Part shown: positions 39,365 to 51,700 of the stretch, in pieces | Position numbering within the stretch: position 1 is the stretch's first letter | Layout: each line of letters opens with the position of its first letter | NCBI GenBank assembly: GCA_013397455.1 | Contig: VYZB01000370.1 | Location: forward strand, 434,618-498,617 | Direction of reading: 5' to 3' | Origin: Crotophaga sulcirostris | Lineage: Eukaryota; Chordata; Aves; Cuculiformes; Crotophagidae | Length of the DNA: 64,000 nt | Position numbers and translations under genes: made by a program | Notes under the pieces: model-generated | What the model was told of the DNA's origin: nothing | Seen by the model: only the letters and a program-made list of their open reading frames with translations | The model's database searches: none

Positions 39365-40015
39365 CTTGGCAGAAGATATTAAGCTGGGTCTCTCAGGGAT
39401 CTAGTCTGGCTTCAATACCATTCAATATTTTCATTAATGACTTGGAGGCTGAAGTTGGGAATATGTTAATTGCATTTGTAGATAAACACAGTGCTGAAAG
39501 TAATCAAAATATCATGGTGTTGCAAGACAGATGCAAACGTAAGAGCCTGTGTCTAACTCATCAGTACAGAGTATGGCAGAAGCCTGATAACTATAACCAG
39601 GGATTTTGGATATGATTGTCCTATCAATAATAAAAAATAACTATAATGACAATAAATAGGATATAATTCCTGAAAAAGAATACAAAATCCAATAAGGTTA
39701 CATGAAGTGTTCCTGATAAGAAGAAACAACCAGACACACACATATAAAGTATAAGAATCCATAACTCCACAGCTAGAGAGAAGGATCTAGGTACTTTAGC
39801 AGATGATGAATTAAATGAGTCAACAACATGGCATATTTCAAATACCATAAATGTTATCTGGGTTATATTATTAGGAGTGTCATGTTAAACAGGCTAGGCA
39901 ATTATGCTGCATTGCTTAGCAGTACCTCTGTGCACTTTAGAGTACTATTTTCAATTCCAGTTACTTCTCAAAAAAGTGCAACAAAAAGAGAAGAAAAATT
40001 GGAACAATTTTCCTA
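39365..40015 (+). repeat. Very old CR1/L3-like LINE reverse-transcriptase fragment
   Basis: At 39399-39455 the plus strand encodes PFNIFINDLE, the hallmark palm region of CR1-type reverse transcriptases (usually L-F-N-I-F-I-N-D-L-D), preceded by a degraded 'SQGSxLGP' equivalent. After a poorly matching interval (about 39590-39740, perhaps an insertion), the match resumes at about 39772 with GAGAAGGATCTAGGTACTTT. It continues through the segment equivalent to the R-x-S-V-x-x-R, L-C-T-L-E-Y and F-Q-x-Q-L part (about 39865-39965). Many stops and indels. This is more diverged than the other CR1 copies, so it likely belongs to an ancient subfamily. Confidence 0.72.
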
Positions 40016-43000
40016 AGCAACAATTCAATCAAATTCGGAGGAAAGTCTCAAGTGGAAGAGTTTAAAAAACAGTAAAATACACATATATAATAAGTGTTAA
40101 GTTAAATAAATTGATTTTGTAAATACTGCATGGCTTAACTTGCATGTTAACCAGAAATAAACATAAGGTTATAGGATTAAATTTAAGAGTTAAGATAGAA
40201 ATTCGAGCAGAAATATTTTATAAAGCTTTGACTTCAAGTTGGCAATTAAAATTACTGTCAGATGAATCAAAGAAAACACCAATCAGTGTAAGAAAAAAAG
40301 CACATTATGTGTGGTTAATGGAAAATCATTCCTTTGCTACAGAGTTTAGGAATCTTCTGACCATAAGCCAGATATGTGATTTCAGTGAAAAATCCACAGC
40401 CGTTCCCGGCAGAAGAGCGAGAAACCGTATTATACATGAATCTCATTGCTACTGGAAGTGTCCCTGGAGGAAGTGCATTAACTGTTATATTGAGAGAGAT
40501 TTCCAGCCAAAATGCATAGAGAAAAGCTTTACACCAGCAGTAAAGGAGTTGGAACAAAGGCAGAGCAATCCAGAGGACTGCAAATAAAAAGAAAAGAACA
40601 GTTTCAGGAAATTTAATCCAGTGTTGAAGCAAATTAGTGCTTCATGTAGGATCAGAAGAATAGGTAGATGATAAACAGTTTGAGAAAGGTGTCCCAGTAC
40701 ACCAAGTTGTATTAGAAATCCCATAGAGGTGAACTTTGGGAGCTGAGGCTATGAGGGAGGGAAGAGATTGTACAGCAGTGCAGGAAAAAGATTTTTACAT
40801 AATTAAGCTGAGCGTTATGTTGGAATTTAACAAAGTTACTTCGAGTCAGGATGTGGGGAAGGATTCAAATAGTGTGCTTGTGCGGTTTTTTTTTGTACAG
40901 TGCTATATGGTCCATTATAATTGCAAATTTTTTTGCTTCACTGTATAGAACAAGGAGCTCCAGAACAAATCATCATGTGATCTATTGCAATGCAAAATAG
41001 TGGATGTGATCTCACTTATATCTTGCATCTGTTTTGAACACTCTTCCACTAAGAATGAAATTTATCTCTTATTTTTTCAGTTGTCTACCAATTAGCTATC
41101 TATTCTTAGCCAATTGTTTGGATCCCTCTGTAATCAGCAGAGGAAAGTCTGCTCCCAAAGGACCTCCTTTTCTTAATCTCCTTTTCTCTTTCTCTCTTTC
41201 CCTCCTCCCTTCTTTACTGCTTTTCTCCTTTTTTTAGTTCCATTCTACATTTCAGTCTTTCTTATTTGGTATAGTTTTTTGAAAACTTTGTGTGTTGAAC
41301 TGGCTCCAGAAGGAGAACTGGGTGGAGTTTCTGAGTGAGAAGTCAAGAAAAATGGATCTTTATCTGTCAGTGCTGTGAATTTGTCAAGAGTCTACCGACA
41401 GCCACCCAACAGAAACTAATGATACCACTAAGTAAAAGCTACTCATTTTTAATTTAGTTACTGAATACTTCCCAAAAACACAGCATATGCCACTATGTTC
41501 TCTTCTTATTAACCAGAAATTTTTTTGGTTTTGGGGTTTTTTTTGGATAGTTACATTATGTTTTCTTTTTTTTTTTCCATGCTGGTCCTTCGCATATAAC
41601 TTTCTCCCTAGACTGGAAACTTGTTATCATAGGCAGTTCACTGGGTGGTACATGGGAAAATATTACACACATAATTATATGTTTTAATTAGTACTAATGG
41701 GAATTACGTGTATAAATATCACATAATTTTGGAAATCTGTATAATACAAAGCTAGAACATTATTGAACTTTTCTTCTATTAAAACGAATGGACTTTCAAC
41801 AACGAAAGGAAGAGATTTTTTTCCTTTAATGTTAACAATTTTTACCTCTTGGTTGCAGTCTCTAATCCAACAATCTGTAGTAAAGTAATGATTCTATGAG
41901 GAAGACAGAGACTTAGCTTTCATGAAGAACAGGTTATATTTTTGCATTTCTTATCAAGTGATGAGTGATTTATTAATATCCACTTTAAAAAAGCCATGTA
42001 AAAATCTGATTTACCAAGTGGATAAATATGTACTTGAGAAATCCTTATGCAACCTTAGGATTTTTATGATTCTTATCTTTTGCAATCAGAAACATAATTT
42101 ATTGCTTACAGTATTTAGAGGTCATGATATGGAAGAAGGAGACAAAAGGAAGTTGACAGCAACATTAATGTATTCCAAATACAATGGCAATCTTGTGTAC
42201 TGCAGACTAACAGAAAGGATTGATTATTTATACCACACCATTTGAAATCTTGTTTGCTTTACATAGAAGAGCAAAATAATAATAGAAAGAAGATATAATT
42301 GTAAGCATCATATGTGATGAATTATAGGGAGCAATTTAATTCTTCAGTGATAACTGGTTTGGGAAAATGTTAAAATTTCCAAAGGAAAAAGAATTCTCCT
42401 ATCTTTTATGTTTTGGGTTTTTCTAAAGCTAGAAATTGAATATTAATCAGAAACATAAGTATGTTTAATAACTGCTAAATTCAGATGCTTAACAGAACTT
42501 TCATGAGCTATCTGAATAGAGGAAAATGTTTATATGATTTAGGAACAAAACTTACCAATCTTCTCTTACAAGACTCTGAAAGAAAATAAATCCTTTCATG
42601 ACTGATTATACCTTGAGATGTCTTAACAAACAGCTAGTGAAAGAAACTGATACTACAAACTAACCTTTCTGTATGTATCCCACAATCTACAAAAAGGAAG
42701 TGCTTAGATATATCAAAAAAAAGGATCCAATTTACCAAGCTGTAAATGGATTGTTAACTTTAATCACAGTACTCACATACACAAATGTTTGCAAGATCAA
42801 CACTCAATTAAGAATTTAAAACTACAAGGACTGAAGCCATATGATTTTGAAACACTAATTACTTTCCCATTTACAACTGTGGAATCTACATGCAATATTT
42901 TCTCAATTAATGTGGGTAGCTCATCACACTAAGAAAAAAAAAGGAAGAAATTTGCTTGAAATGTCTTTGTCTTGTTAAAAGAAATATAAAGGAACTCAAC

Positions 43001-43979
43001 CCTGGAATTTCACTGTGCTTGATAGACAAGTGACGTGGTTAAATCATTCCTGTCATTTTACAGATGAAAGGATTTGCCAGGATGTGAATTGCAACTATAA
43101 ATCTTCCATATATGAATAGGATCTTAGAGAGTCTCAGGTTCAGTTTTCTAAGCCATGATTTGTTGACAGTAATGGCCCTGATAATTAGCAGCAAGTTTTT
43201 ATGATATTTAAGTAGCAAACTTTGAGGGTCACTGCTTTTAAATCTAACCTCAGAGCTATTTGAGTTACCTTTTGCTATGGAATCAGAAGGCCAGCACCTC
43301 ATAAATCCCCTCGTGTTCCTAACTAGTATTGACTGGACTCTGTTGCAGCATTACATGACTTCTGATTTATTTTCTATGGGAAATGCAGTACTCGCTGTGG
43401 AATTATTGCAATACTGGAAATTCTCAGAGGATTGCTTTATTGTATTAATAGAGCAGTACAAATAGAGTTTAAAATGTCTGTTGTTCTATAACCTGCAAAA
43501 AGGGAGCCTGAAAGGGTACTAAATATTTCTTTATAACAAACACAGAAAAGAGCTTATTTTTATAACTACAGTCTGACAGCTAGATCCTGTATTACGAAAG
43601 CTGTCCTTATAGCAGATCAGCACCAAGTCAGGCAATAAGGTTTTTTTTTCCTTCAATGCTTGATATGCCAGGAACAGCTTTCTCCTACACAGTCTTCTCA
43701 CAGAGGCCTAGGTTCATCCATTTTAGTGTCAGAGAGAAAGCAACAATTTCCAGAATTAAATAAATCACTCTCTGAAGGTGCCTCTCCCTACGCTGGCTCT
43801 AAAGGGAGCCTATACTTATATTATAAAAAGGTGAAGTAGGGTGAAAGGACTTCAAGTGAAAATATAAGGACTGCCAGGCTTACTCTGAAGCTTTACCTAA
43901 CTGACATCATTGTTCACAACAGCATATGCCAATAGGATCTATAAGCTCCTTGGAGTAACTCTTCCTTATGGCAACTAAA
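40016..43979. other. Non-coding DNA with one long chance-type frame
   Basis: The frame 40144-40587 (147 codons, plus) is the longest complete one in the window with an ATG and stop, but it has no recognised domain and follows an old LINE. A pyrimidine tract of about 80 bases lies at 41161-41240 and T-rich tracts lie at 41518-41580. No gene seen. Confidence 0.45.
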
Positions 43980-45170
43980 AAGGGGAATCTTGCTGAACTT
44001 CTATTGCACTACCCTTACCTACATGGGTAGGTGGTAGAGATCGTTTTGGCATATGGAAGAATGCTGTCAGCAAGATTGGAGACCTACTGGACTACAGCCA
44101 GTGGGCCCATACTGCCTGATGTCTGACACAGCAATTCCCATCCTCTGCTCCAGAGGATGATGGCCACCTTGAATTCCTTGATCCTCTCCTCCTTCAGGCA
44201 AGTTTGTAGGAGGGTGGCCTCCAAGCACATGTGATTTTTGGCTACCCTGGTCTCCTTATAGGCTTTCTGCCTTTATATGGCTTTGCAGATACCATTGACA
44301 CATCACTACCCCACATGAGGAAGTTTAATGAGATGTACCTGCTCACTCTCTAAACTTCACTGTGAAAACACATATATAATTCTTTCACTCTGTTTCCTTG
44401 CTTTTGTGCTCCATATAGACACTAACTGATAGGCTTTTTAAATCTCAGGTTGGTGAAATATGCCTGTGGGGCAGCATGCTCCACATCTCACTGTTAATGA
44501 ATGGAAAATTGTCCATATGCATGGACATGTTCATGAACATGGAGGAGCTCTTGGTGTCCTCTGCATTTTCTTCAGTGAGAGGCAGACCCTGGTGCAAATG
44601 TACACCATGTACACTGGCTGCAGCCCTTCTTCCACCTCCTTAAGAACCCCTTGCTGATGTTATCTTTTTCTCCTTTTCCTCTTCTTTACATCCATGACAC
44701 TTGAGGCCCCACCATGCCCTGGCATCTGCTCATTATCTTTGTGTTGGTCCTGGCTATTCCTGGCACCAGGAAAAGGAAACTCCATGGGAAAAGGAGACAA
44801 TTGGAGACTGTTTCTTTTGCCTTGTTCTGCCACATCTCCACACATGGTATTAGTGGGTAGTGCCCACCTGTGTCTAAATAATACTTTTAAGGAATTACGA
44901 GTGCTTTGGGGGGATTCTGCTTGGTGTCTTCTGCTGTTTACCTGCCCTTATGTTTGTGACCCTTTATCGTTACCATTCGCTCTTTTCTGTTTATTATTTT
45001 TACCCACAATTATTTGGCTCGCTCCAGGGTTTTTTTTTCCCTATCTGCCTTCCCTTTGGGAACAAGATGTGGGCTTTGAGGGAAGACCTTTTAGCTGAAC
45101 ATGAATCTGTCCATAAGAGAAAAACCCAACAGGAGCACCAGCTACTATTTTATGTTAAGGGAAGAACATA
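43980..45170. other. GC-richer block with broken coding-like frames
   Basis: Base composition rises against the flanks. On the minus strand, 44085-44285 has an open frame of about 66 codons with protein-like amphipathic composition (CLEATLLQTCLKEERIKEF), ending in a TAG. On the plus strand, a frame at 44724-44860 starts MPWHLLIIFVLVLAIPG, which looks like a signal peptide, and stops after about 45 codons. Another plus frame covers 44694-45098. The frames disagree in strand and phase and have no splice context. The block could be a decayed retroelement or a processed pseudogene, or simply GC-richer unique DNA. I cannot name a source. Confidence 0.25.
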
Positions 45171-45261
45171 AGAATAAGATAAACATAACCTTTCTTCTTG
45201 TGCTTTTATTTTCCTCTTTTCTCCGTAAATTACTTATTATATCTGCTACCTGGATTGGGAT

Positions 45262-45312
45262 TTCGAGTTAGATAATCTAGATGATCCAACCCAAACCATT
45301 CTATGATTCTGG
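45262..45312 (+). repeat. CR1 LINE 3' tail scrap
   Basis: TTAGATAATCTAGATGATCC followed by AACCCAAACCATTCTATGAT is the final CR1 segment with a single ATTCTATG tail unit. About 50 bp are preserved. Confidence 0.75.
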
Positions 45313-46675
45313 GAGTCATCAAAATTAGAGATTGTCAAATTTGATAATCCTATGCTAACAGGATTAAAACTATCAACTGATCTCTTCTACATTATAATCA
45401 ACCCTACACTTCAGCTCTGCAACTGTATGTAGCCAAAATTAATGGAATATAATAATATATTTTTTGAAAACAATAAGTCTTCCTTTCCTTTTCTTTATAT
45501 TTATTATTTGATAATTTCGTTGGATTGTCCCTAGCGACTGAATGGTAAGACTTGGTGAATACTTCCTGATTTACTTTTTCTATACAGTGAATGATTTTGT
45601 AGGCCTCCTTTACATAGCTGTCTTTATATGCCATCCTCAGTTCCTATAATATGTCTTCCAAATGAAGAGTTAAAAAGTATTGTTTGTTGCATGTGGTACT
45701 GATAGCTCAGATGGAACTTTTTTTTTTCTTTCCAGATGGGATACTGCTAGAAATGAATATGATATTCATTTTGGAGTCTCAATACTCATCTTTGCAATAC
45801 ATGATGTTTCCTGTTTATTTTCATCCCTTCTCTGAATAATTACTCTGATCTCATTCTAGGATTTTCCTAAACTATCTCAGTCACTGTTAACTTCTTGATT
45901 AATGTGAAGAGAGATGATCTTTGCATATAACCACTGTCCTATTGGTAGTGGCAGGCTAACTCACCTATGAAATTATGGTAAAATTATAAACAAAATAATT
46001 TTGTGCCAGTGATATATACTTATCTGCCTTTCAAGGCATTAACAAAAAATGTTTTTACTTTCTCATCAGTATTTACTTTACTTCCATTCACTTCTTTATG
46101 TTCTTGTTTCATATGTTATGTTATTTTTTCTCTTTACTTATGACCATATTTTGCCACATTTGTTCATAGTAAGTACTTGTACTAAGTAAAATGTTACTTC
46201 TCAATCCTACTAATCTACCTCATTGGAGCACACACATGAGCATTCAACTAATGATATGATTTGGTCTCTACATTTTAAGGTCTTGGAGTCAAAGAAAATA
46301 TGTTGTTCTATCTGTATCATATCAGTTTTCAGAACTGTAAGAAATAAACAGTATATTTTTTAAAAATGTATCATTTTATAAATAGAATTAAAGACCAATA
46401 GTATGATTAGTCTTTATCCTGATGGTCTTAAGATAACAGCTTAAATGAAACCTTTGATTTCTTTCTCTCACAAACCTAACATTTATGAAGCAGTATGCTG
46501 CATCTCCTGAAAGAGTTTAGGAATGGTTGCTTTCCTCTGGGGCATTGCAACTTCACACCACTTTCTTCCTCTGAGCTGTGCCTAAGTGGAATAATTGAAC
46601 CCATAATTTGCAGTTACACTAGCGGGAATACAATTATAAAGATTCTCACTCCTAAAACACATCTTTTTTTCATTT
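45313..46675. other. Non-coding DNA, no gene seen
   Basis: AT-rich unique sequence. A 14-base T run lies at about 45717-45730. No gene or transposon recognised. Confidence 0.5.
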
Positions 46676-46905
46676 GATTTAGACACTTAGGAGTCTAATT
46701 CCTATTGACTTTCAAATGTGATTTAGCCTCTTGTGCCAGATTTGTAAAGGTATTTAGGTTCCTAATTCCTGTAATCAATGGAAGATAGTAGCCTTTAAAA
46801 ATCTAGCCCTGAGGTGCATAATTTCTATTGACTTTCCTAAGTGTCTAAGCCACTTTCAAACTTCTGAGTCACATAGGTGTTTTTGAAAAGTCACTAAATA
46901 GTGTT
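46676..46905. repeat. Ancient interspersed repeat with inverted short motifs
   Basis: The words TCCTATTGACTTTC, CTTAGG, CCTAATTCC and TTTGAAAAGTC recur in direct and inverted order. Examples are TCTAATTCCTATTGACTTTC near 46694, TTAGGTTCCTAATTCC near 46755, and TTTCTATTGACTTTCC near 46825. This pattern ('TTAGG..CCTAA..CCATTGA..TCAATGG') is one I recognise from repeats spread through reptile and turtle genomes, where copies show a much clearer version. Here it is strongly decayed. I cannot assign a named family; a non-autonomous DNA transposon is plausible. Confidence 0.45.
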
Positions 46906-49900
46906 TACCAGAATATCCCCTCCAGTCACTGGGTAAGCAGTAACTGCAGTTACAGTGTGAATATTCTTAGCCTTTTATGGAGGAAGCTGACACTGTTTGC
47001 AGTTAAAGAAATGACACAGAAATAAGTGATTCATTGATTGGATATAATAACTATATAAGACACAACTCCCAGACTTTTCTTGCTCACACGCCATGATCAC
47101 CATTATTGCTATTGCAGCCAGTGGCACTCACATAAACAGGGACTTTTGCCCTTGTCTATACAGGAAACAGAACTGGAATTTTAAGGCATCAGTCACATTT
47201 TGCTCTGGTAAATTTAATTATTTGCCAGTAGCTTATTCTATGCAAAATATTAGTTTCTATTGTCTCTAAATGCTCAGTTAAAACACGATTAAATCTTTCT
47301 AAGTAGAGAACCAGATTAAAATAAAGAATATAAAAAAGACATTTGCTAATTAAATTTATTACATTTTGCAGCTGGCAGAAGTACAAAACATAGGCCTTGT
47401 GCGTGTGTGTCTCTTAAGAAAACTGTGGGTAGAACATTGTTTTCCACAAACTGTGGACCATATGCTAGCTTTAGTGCATGTACTTCCCTGATGTCAAACG
47501 GAGTTTCTGATTCATATCTGAAGATGTCTGTGGCTCTTTATATGCAAATAAGAATAGGCATTATACATTTTTCATATAAATCGTGCCCAGATTTAGTCAG
47601 TATGGTTTGAAGCCATATGTGTCTTCAGGCTTGGTGTACAGCACATATTCTATAGCAATATGTTGGTAAGGGTCTGTACAGAAAGGTGGCATGGATAGAA
47701 GGTTAGGCTATAAGGTTTAATAGGCTTAAACTGATTCTATGTCAAACAATTTAGAGCAAATGTGGCTCTGAAAATAAAATTAAACTTTTGTGTTTAGTTT
47801 TGTGTTAAACTTTCACACATGTTTCTTCCTGCTCAAAGGAATGAAAACAACCAAACAAACAAAATCACATGCACCAGAAAACAGCTGTGACTTTTACAAT
47901 GAAATTTTGCAGGCATGTAGCCTGGAATGTAGAATAATTGGTTTAAGTAATTTAAATTGGGCAATATGCTGTGGTTTTAAAGCAACTACTGTGCATTCTT
48001 AGAAGGTACTTGCCATTGGGATGTTTACTTTGCATTGAATATTGCAGTCTCATAATATATAACACAGTGTGTCCATGTTCAAAGGAGCCATGCCTTAGCG
48101 CTGCAAAGTAATAAAAATGGTGATATCTTTTCATATATATAAAACATAAAGTATACTGGTGTCGGAAAAGTGTTAGTCAGTGAGCTTGTTTTGTAACTGC
48201 AGTAGGAGCTACAGACCTCCCATAGCTATTTTAAATTATTGTGCATACACATTCATACTACATGTGACATTAACCCTTGGGAAGAACATGAAAAAATATA
48301 ACTCCATGTTAGGGAAAATATCAACATTGAAGAAGCCTGCAAACCCAATGTATTTTAACAGAACATCCCTATGTCTATTTTTAATTTCCACAATAATGGC
48401 AATAAAATAAATAATAAATAATTACCCTAAAATCGCATTAACGGGTATGCTACATTTCCAACACAAGACAGGGAATACAAAATACACAACTTATTTTAAT
48501 GGGCTGCCTTCATAGTTAACTATTCTGACTGTGCTAGGGCTGCCATATATGCAGGTTTTTCATGACATGTCCTCTTTTTCCTCTTGGAAATGATGTCCAG
48601 GTAGAATTTGAGAATTTTGGGCAATTTTTTGAGAATTCCAGATGCCTGGTATGTCAGTTGGAGGAGTAGCACAGGCATATCATACATACAGGCAGGTCAA
48701 TGCGTCTGATTTTATGTGCACAGGCAGACCATCTGCAGAGCTCAGGTGCAGCAAGTGCAGTGCTTTCTGGATGTATTTCTTCTGAGATATACTGTAGAAA
48801 AAGAAGGTAAACCCATAAATTACTCAGGCTGAAAGTATACCACTATTTATACTAAGGTAAAGAACTTCAGAATGAAGGACTCAGTCCCAAGCTCTGGACT
48901 ATATGGAGCTCTTCACCAAATAAGGTTGAAATTGTTATCTCCTGTAGTGGTATCTCTCCAGCCCTGTTAAGGTCTTTATGAAAAGATGAAAAGTGCAGTG
49001 CAAGGCCACAAAAGTTGACCTGTGTAAAGCAATGGATAGCCTTTTAAAATCACCATATCATGATCAATAGCACCAAATATGAGACACAGCTGAGAACATA
49101 CCCTTAACTGGTAATTCACTGTTTAGCTGTTTCATTGTACTACAATATTACAAAGACTGAATACAATATACTACTACTCAAGACCACCTCAGTTCTCAGA
49201 CACAACAGTGTGAGAAAATTATTTATAAAGTACAGCATCTTCTGTCCCAAGGAAATCTAAGTCAGGTTATATATAAAGTTATGAATCTATTCACCACTGA
49301 CGCTCTGTCCCGAATCTAGTCTGAACTTCCACATTCCTGACTGTAGTGACTTCAGTCAACACCAGCTTAACACAACTTTTTAAACTTAGTGATTCAATAA
49401 TGCATGGGGTCTTCAGCTCCAAAATTAGTAACAGATGGTGAGACGGGATTCATTCCCAGTCTTTGGGAGCATTTTGCTATACTTTCTTTTCTCTAAAAGT
49501 GATTGAAAACGCAGTCCAGAAATATAGGTGTGCACATTGCTTCTCATCGGGAAAGTCTGGTTTGTGCAGAATCCCCTTAATCATTGTGGTGCCACACTGT
49601 TTTCTAAAATGCAAATCTAAGCTTAGTAAAGTTATGGATGAAAATTAAAAAGATGATATCAACAAATTATATATTCTGGTATTTTTAGCTGCTTCTGTGT
49701 CAGTAACATATATTATCAGTGCAGCGACAGCACTCCGAGAAATGTTTTAGTACATTGCTATGAATAAAACTTTTTCTTAGGAATTACCTGGCTATGTTGT
49801 ATACAAATGAGTGGGAAGTAAAGCTTATGGTTTGTTTGTGGTTTTTTTCCTCTTTTTGTACAATTTCTCCAAAATGTTTCGTGGTACTGTACAAGAAAAT

Positions 49901-50577
49901 TGATACAATCCAAGAGGCTATTTTAAGGTAACGTATATTTTAATATAAACATAATATATACATAATTTTGAAACAGTATCTGTAGAGAATATCATCTGAT
50001 AAAATACAACGTGACTTCCTAGCTACACTTCTTTCCACTGTCCTGTCTCAGAAGAAGACCCTTTCTTCCATTCATCTTTTCATTTATTGTTACTCTCCAG
50101 TCCTAGAAGCCTATCATTCATTTTTATGCCTTTCTTTTATCCACAAGCTCTGAATTTTCTTTTGTTTTCTTCTTAATGACATAAACATTAATCTTTCCAC
50201 TAAAAATAAATCAATTTCACTTTCTTCTGTTTTTGAATTAATTATCTCTCTTTATAAAATCTTCCTTAATTTTTTTCTCTTACCTAAACTATAAACTATT
50301 TTCTAGCTTTTCTTCTTATGTACAGTGAAACAATTCTTACTACAGTTTGTAATTACACATTTTTGCCAGATCCAGCTCTATCTTAATCTGCCAGTTGTGT
50401 TCAACATTACTGAGATTTCCTTAAGTCTTGTCTCACTTAATTTCTGTGTTTCTTTTCTGGATCTTCTCTTGCTTCTAACACTGTACTTTCAGCACATTCA
50501 TCAAAGGAAAAAACTAGGTTTGATGGATCTACACACTGTCTTATAGATTACCTTCTTTTTCATTGTCTCTCTACAGG
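46906..50577. other. Non-coding DNA, no gene seen
   Basis: Unique AT-rich sequence. AATAAATA-type low complexity at about 48401-48422 and pyrimidine-rich DNA at 50030-50580 are the only structure noticed. Confidence 0.5.
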
Positions 50578-51700
50578 TAATAGAATCACAGAATCATTTA
50601 GGTTGAAAAGACCTTTAAGATCATCAAGTCCAACTGTAAACCTAATACTGACAAGTTTACCGCTGAATCATGTCTCTAAGCACCACATTTATGCATCTTT
50701 TAAATACCTCCAGGGGTGGTGACTCAACCATTTCCCTGGGCAGCCAGTTCCAATGCTTGACAATCCTTTCTTGAAGGAGCATTTCCTGATATCTAGTTTA
50801 AACCTCCTGTGGTGCAATTTGAGGCCATTTCCTCTTGTCCTATTGCTTGTCACTTGGGAAACCAACACCCACCTCGCTACAACCTTCTTTCAGGTAGTTG
50901 TAGAGAGCAATAAGATCTCCCTTCAGCCTTCTTTTCTCTAGACTAAACAGTCACAGGTCCCTCAGCCACTCTTCATAACAGTTGTGTTCCAGACCCTTCA
51001 CAAGCTTCGTTGTTCTTCTCTGGACACGTTACAGCGGCTCAGTGTCTTTTGTGTAGTGAGGGGCCCAAAACTGAACACAGTATTCGAGGTGTGGTATCAC
51101 CATCACCAAGTACAAGGAAATGATCACTTCCCTATTCTTGCTGGCCACACTATTTCTGATACAAGCTAAGATGCTATTGGCCTTCTTGGCCACCTGGGCA
51201 CACTGCCGGCTCATATTCAGTTGGCTATCGACCAGTACCTCCTGGTCCTTTTCCACCAGGCATCTTTCCTGCCACTGTTCCCCAAGCCTGTAGTATTACA
51301 CAGGGTTGTTGTGGCCCAAGTGCAGGACCCGACACAGCCTTGTTGAAGCTCAAACCATTGGTCTTGACCCATTGATTCAGTCTATCCCAGTCCCTCTGTA
51401 GAGCTTTTTTTTCCCTCAAGCGGATCAACACTCCCACCCAACTTGGTGTCATCTGCAAACTGATTGCAAGAGCACTCAATTACCTCATCCAGATCACTGA
51501 TATTGAGCAGCACTGTCTCCAACATTAAGCCCTAGGGAACACCACTTGTGACTGGCCATCAACTGGATTTAATTTCATTCACCGCAACTCTCTGTGCCCA
51601 AACATTCAGCCCGTTTTTTACCCACTGAAGAGTACGCTCATCCAATCCATGAGTAGCCACTTTTTCCAGGAGAGTGCTGTGATAAATGGTGTCAAAATTA
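50578..51700 (-). repeat. CR1 LINE, longest copy, RT remnants, minus strand
   Basis: About 1.12 kb. Reading the minus strand from 51700 down, broken frames give the palm region of the reverse transcriptase. A segment like 'DTI.HS.LL.KV..HGLDERTLQWVKNGLN' lies at about 51590-51690. The segment equivalent to SGVPQG-x-x-L follows at about 51500-51550. Then come LQRDWDRLNQWVKTNGLSFN (about 51345-51405) and [18 protein letters not shown] with [12 protein letters not shown] (51050-51215). The ORF2 end and 3' untranslated region finish at 50578-50610 with an AATCACAGAATCAT tail. Several frameshifts and stops break the frame. The catalytic Y-x-D-D-type region is too damaged to read with certainty. 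It is truncated on its 5' side inside the reverse transcriptase. Confidence 0.95.

Noticed and set aside
40144..40587. 147-codon open frame on the plus strand
   Set aside because: It is the longest complete frame with ATG and stop, but it has no recognisable domain, no splice context and background composition, and it sits directly after a decayed LINE.
44085..44285. Minus-strand amphipathic peptide of about 66 codons
   Set aside because: It looks protein-like but is bounded by stops on both sides. It has no family match I can defend and disagrees in strand with neighbouring frames.
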